Origin: Nitrospirota bacterium
GTDB lineage: Bacteria; Nitrospirota_A; Leptospirillia; Leptospirillales; Leptospirillaceae
Length of the DNA: 19,901 nt
Assembly: GCA_021829515.1 (NCBI GenBank)
Contig: JAKBPM010000018.1
Location: 1 to 19,901, forward strand
Direction: 5' to 3'
Made by a program: the position numbers and the translations under genes. This document shows, in pieces, positions 13,275 through 19,901 of the stretch. The notes beneath the pieces were generated by a model. The model was not told where the DNA came from, searched no databases, and saw nothing but the letters and a program-made list of their open reading frames with translations. Positions within the stretch are counted from its first letter, which is position 1. Each line of letters opens with the position of its first letter.

Positions 13275-13621
13275 TCGTCCTCCTTGCGACCTTCTTCCTT
13301 CTTTTCCGCCATTCGGATTATCTCTTCGGGGGAGATTTTTTTGTCGGCAAGTTTTCTCAGGGCGATGCCGTAGGCGGGGCTATCTTTTGCGAGTTTCTTG
13401 AGTTCGGAAACTGGAACTCTTGTGTCGTAAGAACGAAGTTCTTTGGGAGAAATTCCGAGTATTTCAGCTATTTTTTCCAGGACATCTTCAGACGGGTAGC
13501 GCCGTCCGAGTTCGATATCGGAAACAAAGGGGGCGGAAAGGTTCAACCTTTTCGCGAACTCCCGCAACGAGAGGTCGTTCTTCTCTCTCAGCTCTCTTAT
13601 ATATTCACCAAGAGTTTTCAT
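13271..13621 (-). CDS. XRE-family repressor paired with the ImmA-like peptidase
   Basis: Encodes 116 residues from the ATG at 13621, where the family start MKTLGEYIRELREKNDLSLR is found; longer versions would read through the promoter. Residues 6-60 are an HTH_XRE domain (LSLREFAKRLNLSAPFVSDI, then ELGRRYPS). The C-terminal half is charged and probably helical and ends in KKEEGRKEDD. No Shine-Dalgarno site precedes the ATG. It probably represses its own promoter and perhaps genes of the mobile element until the peptidase removes it. The tRNA-Gly fragment and phased repeats lie just upstream, where integration genes would be expected. Confidence 0.85.
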   Translation of the reverse strand: MKTLGEYIRELREKNDLSLREFAKRLNLSAPFVSDIELGRRYPSEDVLEKIAEILGISPKELRSYDTRVPVSELKKLAKDSPAYGIALRKLADKKISPEEIIRMAEKKEEGRKEDD

Positions 13622-13657
13622 AAGATGTAAGCTTATCAAGCGTGGAAATATTGTCAA
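13622..13657 (-). promoter_or_regulatory. Promoter region of the XRE-ImmA operon with a small palindrome
   Basis: TTGACA, a perfect -35 box, lies on the minus strand at 13657-13652. A weak -10 (TAAGCT) follows after 16 bases at 13635-13630. The palindrome TAAGCTTA at 13628-13635 covers this -10 and is a plausible autoregulatory operator. The transcript would start close to the ATG at 13621, leaving little leader. Confidence 0.45.
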
Positions 13658-13704
13658 TAGAACATACAAAGTGGATTGGTCCGGATTACACCAACGAATC
13701 AAAG

Positions 13705-13830
13705 GGCAATGCTAGGCAATAAGACAACGCGAAATGGCCGAAAAAAGGGATTTTAGGGGAATTTTCTTGCCGGGATATTGCCGGGATGAGAAGGCAAAAA
13801 TTGGCAAAAACAAGCAAAAGGAAGCAATGT
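13705..13830. repeat. Clustered short repeats next to the tRNA fragment, possible integrase arm sites
   Basis: GGCAAT occurs at 13705 and 13715. TTGCCGGGAT occurs at 13767-13776 and 13778-13787. Then GGCAAAAA at 13793 and 13803, AGCAAAAG at 13813 and AGCAATGT at 13823 follow with an exact 10-base period. The repeats face the same DNA side. Attachment regions of tyrosine integrases carry such arm-type sites beside the tRNA core. No integrase gene is visible in the window. Confidence 0.5.
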
Positions 13831-13868
13831 GATGAATCTCTGATTTTGGCTCTGGTTCTGGAAGAAAC

Positions 13869-13915
13869 TGGAGCGGGAAACGGGATTCGAACCCGCGACC
13901 CTCGCCTTGGCAAGG
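13869..13915 (-). other. 3' part of a tRNA-Gly(GCC) gene, probable attachment-site core
   Basis: On the minus strand this 47-base segment reads from the anticodon stem and loop (CCTTGCCAAGG, anticodon GCC) through the T arm (GCGGGTTCGAATCCCG) to TTTCCCGCTCCA, including an encoded CCA. It matches the corresponding part of bacterial tRNA-Gly(GCC). The 5' half of the tRNA does not follow beyond 13915, so this cannot be a working gene. Tyrosine-recombinase elements integrate into such 3' ends and duplicate them, so it is probably an att core. Which side is element and which is flank cannot be told here. Confidence 0.75.
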
Positions 13916-14304
13916 AACACAATAGCGGTTCTGTCTATGTGTGATGGAGAGTTAAATAGTGTGATTTATTCTTAGAGGAAGATATGTTAGAAGAGGTTTT
14001 CTAAATTGCTTGAGTGTGAATGAAAATGATCTTTTTTGACCTTGAACGGACACTGGATTCAATATTTTTAGAAATAATATTCGGGGACCAACAAGTATTG
14101 TTCCTGGCTCAGTTTGAAGCCGTTATGTAAAGAGGCAGGGTTCATTCATTTCAAAACTCCACTTCCACCAAGTTGGACCCAAATTTCGGGCAGGTCATTT
14201 GGACGCAACTCAATGTCGAAAAATGCGTACCAGATGACAATGGAAAGTTCAATTTCTGGATGAAGAGTCAATGCGCAGGAGCGCAATTACCCATATGGTC
14301 AGAT
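13916..14304. other. AT-rich gap with at most a small open frame
   Basis: This gap separates the tRNA fragment from the end of the STAND gene. On the minus strand a 46-codon frame at 14146-14286 opens with TTG and ends with TGA; it contains LHPEIELSIVIWYAFFDIEL and could be a protein remnant, as it lacks a ribosome site. A 25-codon frame beginning ATG follows. Neither matches a family I recognise. No hairpin terminator for the STAND gene is evident. Confidence 0.35.
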
Positions 14305-17187
14305 TCAACTGCCATGGCAATGCTTGTACTTCCTGCCTGACCCGCATGGGCAGAGTTCATTTCTACCGACTTTCGTGTGTTTTCTCTTTACTGGAGGAGA
14401 AGTTTGACGTTCAGCGAGAAGGTTTTTATAAAATTCTGGGATCTCTAATTGTACCTGAGGAGGAGCCCCATTTTGACGAAGATCAGCTATTATGGCTCTT
14501 TGATTTCTTAGCTCAAGTCGATGTTCTGGACTTAACCCACCTTCATATTGGGCTAGATAAGCCATTTCCCTATCGGCTCGGTCGAACTCACCACAGTAGG
14601 CTAGCACAACCGCGTATAAACTTCGGATAGGTACTACATAAGCTGCCAGACCATACCCATGAACTGTTGGAATCAGGTTGGATTCTAATAATTGCCTCGC
14701 ACCTAAGAAATCATTATTACTTAAGAACTCTTCTACTAAGTCCTGACCGACGCGAATTAATGACTGGTGTGCATGAGCAAGATCATAGAACTTCATTGCA
14801 TGAATACGTAAAAACGGCGATATTTTTCCAATCCGTTGTAAAACTTGTGCGTGGAGATCTAACGTATCAGCAAGATGTTTCAGGTCATCAGTAAGAGTCA
14901 GTCCGTCATTGAGGAGTGGCCTTAATTCTATTGGATTCCTAGCTAAAACGTCATCAGGAGTGATGCCAATCAGACCGTAATATTCATCGATAAGCTTTTT
15001 AGTCTCTTTCTCGGCAAAATGGAATCTTCCAAGCTTGAACATTGCCAGTGCACGATTGTACCGAAAAATACGTTTGTGGGGAGCACCGTCGGGGAGACGC
15101 GCCTCTATCTCTTTGATTATCTTAATAACTCCCTTAAAATCATCTATATTCGAAAGGGCAATCATTTGTTTCATAGCCCACACAAGCCATTCTTTTTCAC
15201 TAAAATCGTGTCTATCTAGCACTTCCTTCATTGCGGCAATTCTCTTAAGCGATTGATTGAGATTTCCTTCTTTCAGGTCATGAAGGACGAGGCCATCCAA
15301 TGCCCAAAACTGTGCGGAAGGGGAAGAGTTTTCGTCTTGGGTTATTGAGACCAGGAAATGTTCTATTTCAGGCCAAACTCCCATCTCGTGAAATAATTCG
15401 TCGTTTGCCAGATCCACCAAAACCATGAACTCCCCAATCTGACCCAAAGTTCTTACCAAAAGCGAAACTTTTGAAATACTCCAATCTCTTTTGAGAGACG
15501 CAACGATGACTTCACGTAGAGTGCTCCTAACTTTGAGTTCAAATTCTTCCCCCATCTGAGCTAGATGCATTTGTCCAAGAATTCTGACGGAATCATGGAT
15601 CTTGATAAGACCGTTACTAAAAAGATCTGTCATTCCAGTTCGAGAAAGAGCCCGAAGTCTTGCTGTTGCATCGCGTAGATCAAGATCAAGGGCTCCTTGT
15701 AGTAACTGTTTTGCCTCTTCATGCTTTAAAGGAACGTCGACCAAGCTTAAGATTGAGACTGTTTCTTTCACCTGATCTGGGAATGTCTCGAATACCCTTT
15801 GAAGAATGATTCCCTGGCTGGTTGTAACCACATGTGTCTGTTTCTCTATTTCAGAACAGAACTTTGTGATCGAACCTCCATATGCATTAGAAGCGATCTC
15901 AATAGCACTCTCCACATATAATGGAAGCCCCCCTGTCAACCGCGCAAGACGTTCACAGTCGCGATAGTCAGCAAAGCAACCCTTCTCAGCAACCACGGAA
16001 GCAATTGTGTCCTCATTCCATCCAGCGAGTGATATTGCCTTCACATCCAGTAATGCTTCAAGCTCTTCGACCACTGCGCCAGGTTGGCAGAGAATGAGAA
16101 AATGTATGTTGGAGGCTCGATCTGTGATTAACTTAAGGTCAGAAGCCTGTAGTCTGTGAGCATTGTCTATAACCATGGTTACCTTCAGACCTTCCTGCGC
16201 AAAATGGGCGCTCAGCGTCCCAAGCATATCCAATCCTGATGCTCCAGGCAGGATAATCTCACCGAGCTTCCCACTGGATCGACCAAATATCCTGACAGTC
16301 AGCTCGCGAGTGAGAGCTGATGCCAATGCCGAACCAGGCGTATCACCGATATCGAAATACGCCACATGGTTTGTATCGTGCGTTGCAGCTTCGGCAACCC
16401 AGGCAGTTTTCCCTGCCCCAGAGAAACCGACAATGATTCTCACATGAGCGTCGCTCGTGAGGGGGGGTTCGTCGATTTGAGAACGATAGAATCTTGGCGG
16501 TTCAGGGAAGTCTTGCATCTGGATCAGGAACTGCTCAAAGAGTTCTGGAAGTTCATCTCGGGTAAATTGATGTTTTTCGCGAGGAAGAGAACCAGATGCA
16601 GCCAACATAACAACACCCGCAAGCTTCCAAGCCAGCGTTTCTGGTTTCAGAACAGCAAATTGTAAACGAGAAGCTAGTGCGCAGCATTCAGTGAATGCCT
16701 CGGGGACACCCCTTGGTGGGCAAGGGATCACTGAATCAGTAGGTTCTTTGCGATCTGGCCAAATTAGGTCGACATCAACTGGCCAAGTTTTCGACTTAAA
16801 TAATTCGAGAAGACTTTTAGCAGGTGAGGCATTTGAAGCGATCACAAATTTCGGATCTTTTGGGCGATTCCCTTGTTCGTGCAGATTTCTGATCATCTCG
16901 AAGCGAGAAAGGGCATCCGATATATCCTGATTCGAAAGGCTGTGTTGGCGGGTCTTAACCTGTATATAAATCCATTGATCGGGTAGCCTGACTTCCACAT
17001 CTTCGTCCCTCTCAACGATTACTGCGGTAGCCCCTGTCTCCTGAGCTCTCAAGAGACAGATGGTCGCATATAGATGCTGGTAAAGAAATCCCCGATGGAC
17101 GGCTTCTATACGTACTAACTGTCGCTCATCAAGCACTTTCACCTCGCCCACTTCTTCCCTTGATGATAAGTTGCTTCCCTTTACCAT
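14305..17187 (-). CDS. STAND NTPase with N-terminal PD-(D/E)XK-like nuclease and C-terminal SEC-C motif
   Basis: Encodes 960 residues. The N-terminal region (about 25-130) has the restriction-nuclease shape of DUF4297/Cap4-type effectors: GFLYQHLYATICLL, then VERDEDVEV and IYIQVKTR (residues 57-80), with E59, D63, Q76 and K78 as likely active-site residues. The central NTPase has Walker A GFSGAGKT at 254-261, Walker B VTMVIDNAH at 336-344 and LTGGLPLYVE at 417-426, the GxP motif of STAND ATPases. About 450-900 is helical, TPR-like. The end has CPCGSGRKYKHCHGS, a SEC-C zinc motif with C946, C948, H956 or C957. Likely a phage sensor that activates its nuclease, as in Avs proteins. Substrate and trigger are unknown. 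Ribosome site is weak. Confidence 0.82.
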   Translation of the reverse strand: MVKGSNLSSREEVGEVKVLDERQLVRIEAVHRGFLYQHLYATICLLRAQETGATAVIVERDEDVEVRLPDQWIYIQVKTRQHSLSNQDISDALSRFEMIRNLHEQGNRPKDPKFVIASNASPAKSLLELFKSKTWPVDVDLIWPDRKEPTDSVIPCPPRGVPEAFTECCALASRLQFAVLKPETLAWKLAGVVMLAASGSLPREKHQFTRDELPELFEQFLIQMQDFPEPPRFYRSQIDEPPLTSDAHVRIIVGFSGAGKTAWVAEAATHDTNHVAYFDIGDTPGSALASALTRELTVRIFGRSSGKLGEIILPGASGLDMLGTLSAHFAQEGLKVTMVIDNAHRLQASDLKLITDRASNIHFLILCQPGAVVEELEALLDVKAISLAGWNEDTIASVVAEKGCFADYRDCERLARLTGGLPLYVESAIEIASNAYGGSITKFCSEIEKQTHVVTTSQGIILQRVFETFPDQVKETVSILSLVDVPLKHEEAKQLLQGALDLDLRDATARLRALSRTGMTDLFSNGLIKIHDSVRILGQMHLAQMGEEFELKVRSTLREVIVASLKRDWSISKVSLLVRTLGQIGEFMVLVDLANDELFHEMGVWPEIEHFLVSITQDENSSPSAQFWALDGLVLHDLKEGNLNQSLKRIAAMKEVLDRHDFSEKEWLVWAMKQMIALSNIDDFKGVIKIIKEIEARLPDGAPHKRIFRYNRALAMFKLGRFHFAEKETKKLIDEYYGLIGITPDDVLARNPIELRPLLNDGLTLTDDLKHLADTLDLHAQVLQRIGKISPFLRIHAMKFYDLAHAHQSLIRVGQDLVEEFLSNNDFLGARQLLESNLIPTVHGYGLAAYVVPIRSLYAVVLAYCGEFDRADREMAYLAQYEGGLSPEHRLELRNQRAIIADLRQNGAPPQVQLEIPEFYKNLLAERQTSPPVKRKHTKVGRNELCPCGSGRKYKHCHGS

Positions 17188-17323
17188 TGTAGAACCCCCA
17201 TTTTCCGGACGCGTTATCCCCGCATACTCTACTCTAAGGAGAACAGGGTGAACAATTTAACAGACACTCTTATCAATTGGTACCAAATCGGCCGCAGCTC
17301 AGCCTAATGTGCAGGACTGCCGC

Positions 17324-17745
17324 CTAATCGTCAACGTCGTCAAATATGCCTCGGGTCTGAACTTGTGTAGGTTCAGGAGTTTTAATGTCTCCAAAGGTCC
17401 TTACTGGTCGGTTCTTTTCAGGCTCTTTTTCGATTTCCTCAGCGATCCATTGTTCGATAGATTGTATCTCCTCATCAACTATGCTAAAAATTGCAGGTTC
17501 TTGAGCAAATTCTTGTTTCAGCGACAAGAATGAGTCGATTAGTGGCTGCATGTACTCGTCAGGGGGCTTGATCTGAGTTGCGATTGGACTCCCAAGGTCA
17601 GTCTTATGTCAGAAAGCCTAGGTAACACCTCAAATCGAATTCGTTCACGAAACTCGGAAAGCTCGGCCGCAGTGAAAGCACTTTGAATCCGACGACTTTG
17701 AAGGGCATAAAAATCTTCCCCTCGAATTAGATCACATTCCGGGAT
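17324..17745 (-). pseudogene. Frameshifted C-terminal remnant of an unidentified protein
   Basis: Two frames join into one protein-like tail. The first (about 17745-17605) reads GEDFYALQSRRIQSAF, then FRERIRFEVLPRLSDIR. After a shift near 17600-17612 the second continues TQIKPPDEYMQPLIDSFLSL, then IVDEEIQSIEQWIAEEIEKE, ending GIFDDVDD at 17324. The first has no start codon and emerges from the 3' end of the mobA gene, so its N-terminal part has been lost, probably at a recombination junction. The last 75 residues could also be read alone from an ATG at 17551. It may derive from a defence protein like its neighbour, but I do not recognise the family. Confidence 0.5.
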
Positions 17746-19231
17746 TGTTTTTATAATTCTCTTTGATTAATCTGGGCTTTAGGCTTTCATGATCAAGAGT
17801 AATTTTCTGAACTCTCATCGATAACTCGATCTTTTCCTTTCTTCTCAGGGCTCTTTCCAAAAGAGACCTTCCAAATCTTTGATTTGCCGCCCTAAAATAC
17901 TGACTTGCTCGCTCAACCCATCGAATTGTATTCCGAACCCACGCAATTTCTGCTCCAATTCGATCAAGCGTACTCCCAATTTCTGATCGTGATCTGCGTA
18001 TTCTTTCGAGAGCCTTTCCAATGCAGCGAGTAACATATTCTCGATCTCCGTCATTTTCTTCTACTCCTTTCTGCATGGGAAGATTGGCCCATTCACTACC
18101 GGTTGGCAGGAGGTCCACCCTGGGGAAGTAATCATCAGATAATGGCTTCCATCTGGAAACCACATCTCCCTGATCTCGGTCCCCCATAGTGGGAAGGGAA
18201 TAAATTTTCCTAGCGTTATCATCACCCCAAAAATAAATATCCCCACGATCAAAATCGTCCAGAAGAGCAAGCGATTCGTTTTCCGAACTTGGGTTAATAT
18301 CATGGCCCCTGAACTTTCTCCCTTTGCGCTGGAACCGGCTTTCAATGTAGCGACGCCTTTTTGCGGATTCACGCTCATATTCTTCCCTTTTTTCTCTAGT
18401 TCTTCTGTCTTGTTCTTCCTGTGAGTCTCCTTCAAATCCTTTGATTGGGACTTCCAGTGACTCTGGAGATATGAAAGTCTCGGAATATATGGGGCCTCGG
18501 AGCCTGAGCTTCTGTCCTTTTCTGTCTTCGATGGAAATATACTCCGATCCTTTCCGAGTGACCTTGTATCCCCCTCCAATCAATACCTCCATGAGTTGGT
18601 CTCGATTTTTAATTTTCCCTGTTCCAATCATCTCCGTAAAAAAATGTCCAACTTGGCGTTGCTGCTCCTTCTTGTCTGACGGAAGATCTGCCGGAAGCGT
18701 AAAAACCCGTTTTAAAGCTGGATCAGTTGGATCAGAAAAGCCAAATATCGCATTCGTGAGATTTTGCCAAGCTTTGAAACGAGGACGGTCGACTCGGTCG
18801 AAATATGTCGGGAATCGTTTTCCTGTTCCAAGATCCACATTCGGCACGACAAAATGAAGTTCAATTCTTCCTTTTTCTTCATGCCGCACCCAAAAGACAG
18901 AAAGCCGATCATCATCAAGGCCGGTCTTTATCATGGATTCAAACGAATCCATGACCGATTCTATGATTTCCTGTGAAATTTCCTCCGGATGTTCAGAAAA
19001 TGATAAGCATCCCGACGTATATTTCTGGCTAAACGGCAGACCAGAAATAAGCTTCTTCGTAAGCTCAAGGCTCCCTCGTAAAACTTTCGCAGGAGGATTC
19101 CGAAGAAATTGTGCATAATCGGATTCGCCCAGTTTTGGAAGTGAACCATTTTTTCGACAGCCGACGGGGCCGAGGAGATAGTCAATCCCGCTCGCCTTTC
19201 CCCCTCCTCTTGCAAAAATTTTGCACAACAT
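17732..19231 (-). CDS. mobA: ColE1-type (MOBP5) relaxase MobA/MbeA
   Basis: Encodes 499 residues from the ATG at 19231, where the family start MLCKIFARGGGKASGIDYLL is found; a TTG 18 bases earlier is less likely. Y18 in GIDYLLG is the expected nicking tyrosine. VRHEEKGRIELHFVVPN at 115-131 carries the HEN-type signature of ColE1-like relaxases (H117, E124, N131), followed by DLGTGKRFPTYFDRVDRPRF. It cuts oriT and leads the strand into a helper conjugation system. The second half is charged and coiled-coil-like and encodes two more genes in other frames. The C-terminus ends at a recombination-like junction at 17732 and may be trimmed. The catalytic domain looks intact. Confidence 0.9.
   Translation of the reverse strand: MLCKIFARGGGKASGIDYLLGPVGCRKNGSLPKLGESDYAQFLRNPPAKVLRGSLELTKKLISGLPFSQKYTSGCLSFSEHPEEISQEIIESVMDSFESMIKTGLDDDRLSVFWVRHEEKGRIELHFVVPNVDLGTGKRFPTYFDRVDRPRFKAWQNLTNAIFGFSDPTDPALKRVFTLPADLPSDKKEQQRQVGHFFTEMIGTGKIKNRDQLMEVLIGGGYKVTRKGSEYISIEDRKGQKLRLRGPIYSETFISPESLEVPIKGFEGDSQEEQDRRTREKREEYERESAKRRRYIESRFQRKGRKFRGHDINPSSENESLALLDDFDRGDIYFWGDDNARKIYSLPTMGDRDQGDVVSRWKPLSDDYFPRVDLLPTGSEWANLPMQKGVEENDGDREYVTRCIGKALERIRRSRSEIGSTLDRIGAEIAWVRNTIRWVERASQYFRAANQRFGRSLLERALRRKEKIELSMRVQKITLDHESLKPRLIKENYKNNPGM
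17845..18054 (-). CDS. mobD: MbeD/MobD-like mobilisation protein nested in mobA
   Basis: Encodes 69 residues, in a frame different from mobA and wholly within it. MTEIENMLLAALERLSKEYA and the heptad-rich remainder match the MbeD/MobD family, which begin MTELExxLLxALExLxxxY and form a coiled coil. AGGAG lies nine bases before the ATG and the mobB stop is six bases upstream, so the two are a small nested operon. In ColE1 mbeD lies inside mbeA in the same way. MbeD is needed for mobilisation by some helper plasmids and is linked to entry exclusion. Recognition is by sequence pattern and position. Confidence 0.85.
   Translation of the reverse strand: MTEIENMLLAALERLSKEYADHDQKLGVRLIELEQKLRGFGIQFDGLSEQVSILGRQIKDLEGLFWKEP
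18061..18378 (-). CDS. mobB: MbeB-like membrane protein nested in mobA
   Basis: Encodes 105 residues from the ATG at 18378, with GGGAAG upstream; a longer frame to 18579 has no good start site. One membrane segment at 37-56 (LLFWTILIVGIFIFGVMITL) is followed by an outside domain of about 45 residues with C91 and C102 and the WF-x-DG-x-x-YLMI-x-x-PGW block that MbeB-like proteins carry after the membrane segment. It lies inside mobA in another frame, six bases before mobD, exactly as mbeB in ColE1. MbeB stabilises the relaxosome at the membrane in mobilisation. Family call is by pattern and nested position. Confidence 0.75.
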   Translation of the reverse strand: MSVNPQKGVATLKAGSSAKGESSGAMILTQVRKTNRLLFWTILIVGIFIFGVMITLGKFIPFPLWGTEIREMWFPDGSHYLMITSPGWTSCQPVVNGPIFPCRKE

Positions 19232-19565
19232 CCGACATCTCTCTTTCAATGGACGTCAACCCGGCCAAAAAGCGGACGATATAAATCGCTTTTCCTTCCA
19301 CCCTAGCCACATTAAATACTCGGGCAATTTGGTTGAGATTATTGCCAACTCTGGCAAATTGCTGAATCAAAGGATTTATGTCCTCATTTTTCCTGTCCTT
19401 CTTTGGGCATTCTCCTAGCCCTCTCTCCCTTAGGTAACGGGATAGAGCCGTTTTTCCAGCCCGTCCTCGTAACGCTTCATGCTCAGAATCGGATAAAAAA
19501 ACTCTGACAGAACAGATACGAAGAACCTTGTTTGTTCCAGACGATGATCGTGAATGGCGAGCCAT
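19182..19565 (-). CDS. mobC: MobC-type relaxosome accessory protein
   Basis: Encodes 127 residues from the second of two adjacent ATG codons (19565), with AAAGGA seven bases before. VRVFLSDSEHEALRGRAG near 20-37 forms an N-terminal ribbon-helix-helix-like part. The block NPLIQQFARVGNNLNQIARV at about 78-97 is the hallmark of bacterial mobilisation protein MobC (MbeC in ColE1). It binds oriT and helps open the DNA at the nick. Its 3' end overlaps the mobA start by 50 bases, as in ColE1. The oriT lies directly upstream of it. The family is clear. Confidence 0.88.
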   Translation of the reverse strand: MARHSRSSSGTNKVLRICSVRVFLSDSEHEALRGRAGKTALSRYLRERGLGECPKKDRKNEDINPLIQQFARVGNNLNQIARVFNVARVEGKAIYIVRFLAGLTSIEREMSDVVQNFCKRRGKGERD

Positions 19566-19590
19566 CATTTTTCCTTTCCGGGGGTTCAAA

Positions 19591-19657
19591 GGGGGTATTA
19601 CCCCCTTGCCAGTCACAACACACCCCTTTGGGGTGGCATGTTGTGTGACCTGGCTTA
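19591..19657 (+). other. oriT of the MOBP5 module with a ColE1-like nick site
   Basis: CTGG/CTTA, the nick consensus of ColE1-type relaxases, occurs at 19650-19657, so cutting is expected between 19653 and 19654. It is preceded by inverted repeats: GGGGG/CCCCC at 19591-19605, CACCCC-TTT-GGGGTG at 19621-19635, and the outer pair GTCACAACA (19612-19620) with TGTTGTGTGAC (19639-19649), which match with a two-base bulge. It lies just upstream of mobC, as in ColE1. Confidence 0.8.
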
Positions 19658-19759
19658 AACCAAAAACGACCCAAAATGTTCAAACACAATCCTTCGGAGA
19701 GGATTCAATAAAACGAGAAATAATCCTCAGGAGAAATCCCTCCAAAGGGGGAATGGAGA

Positions 19760-19901
19760 CTATAAGGAAATTGCCTTGCGGGTCCCGTCTCGGATGATTT
19801 CCTCAACCACTCTGCGGGGAATCCGAACCGCACGACCGATATGGACCACCTCGATACTTCGATCAAAGATCCACCGCCTTATCGTGGAGGGCTTGATTCT
19901 G
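19760..19901 (-). CDS. Excisionase-type HTH protein, C-terminal part (runs off the window)
   Basis: The frame from the window edge to TAG at 19760 encodes 47 residues: IKPSTIRRWIFDRSIEVVHI, GRAVRIPRRVVEEIIRDGT and RKAISL. This is the second part of an excisionase-like/MerR-type HTH domain: recognition helix (STIRRWI) then a wing that ends VRIPRRVVEEII. The first helix and start codon are outside the window. It reads toward the oriT and mobC with a 100-base gap. Such proteins control plasmid replication or element excision, but the role here cannot be told. Confidence 0.7.
   Translation of the reverse strand, partial: RIKPSTIRRWIFDRSIEVVHIGRAVRIPRRVVEEIIRDGTRKAISL

Noticed and set aside
13869..13922. 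A complete tRNA-Gly gene, and the 78-codon ORF over it
   Set aside because: The 5' half of the tRNA (D arm and 5' acceptor strand) is missing beyond 13915. The ORF is an accident of the tRNA and repeat sequence.
14271..14630. A 119-codon plus-strand frame at the end of the STAND gene
   Set aside because: It is the complement of the coding region for the SEC-C end, which has an unmistakable zinc motif on the minus strand.
19528..19797. An 89-codon plus-strand frame over the oriT
   Set aside because: It covers the inverted repeats, nick site and the antisense of an HTH gene, and has no family match.

Overview
This window looks like a mosaic of plasmid or integrative-element DNA from a Gram-negative bacterium. 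It carries two unrelated mobilisation modules, an IncQ-like replication operon, a toxin-antitoxin pair, two likely phage-defence genes and an insertion sequence, and no recognisable housekeeping gene. IncQ-like RepA/RepC, MobF and ColE1-type mobilisation genes would suit a plasmid of an acidophilic Leptospirillum or Acidithiobacillus, but that host guess is from memory only and the sequence does not prove it.

Layout. 1-363: 5' part and end of an IS1634-family transposase. 364-3965: a minus-strand transfer cluster (TraK-like protein, ParA/TraL-like ATPase, membrane protein, ribbon-helix-helix protein, small unknown, MobF relaxase). The relaxase keeps its nicking domain but lost its helicase half next to the IS. 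About 3959-4211 is rich in inverted repeats and could be this module's oriT. 4212-4825: a HigB/HigA-like toxin-antitoxin pair, apparently leaderless. 4894-5196: an antitoxin pseudogene with three in-frame stops. 5198-6267: a ribbon-helix-helix protein and a small DUF6979-like protein. 6614-8299: an AT-richer OLD-family ATPase/TOPRIM nuclease.

8491-11544 is the replication region on the minus strand: two small HTH proteins, a helicase with a DnaB N-terminal domain fused to an RSF1010 RepA-like motor, and a RepC-like initiator split by an in-frame amber codon. Four 22/23-bp iterons lie inside the 3' end of repC. Upstream of the operon, a candidate plus-strand antisense RNA ends at a hairpin and T-tract. 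11811-13621: an unknown protein with an R-x4-H motif, then an XRE repressor, ImmA/IrrE peptidase and a small coupled ORF. 13705-13915: phased short repeats next to the 3' part of a tRNA-Gly(GCC), the likely footprint of a tyrosine-recombinase attachment site.

14305-17187: a 960-residue protein combining a PD-(D/E)XK-like nuclease, a STAND NTPase and a C-terminal SEC-C zinc motif. It resembles an Avs-like phage sensor and is the best candidate for an undescribed system. A frameshifted remnant lies upstream of it. 17732-19657: a complete ColE1-type (MOBP5) mobilisation module with MobC, MobA, MbeB and MbeD nested inside mobA, and an oriT with a ColE1-like nick site. 19760-19901: the 3' end of an excisionase-type HTH gene.

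Together the parts suggest a plasmid (or plasmid fused to an integrating element) whose first transfer system was broken by an IS, whose replication initiator carries a nonsense codon, and which may still move through the second mobilisation system while carrying defence and addiction genes.
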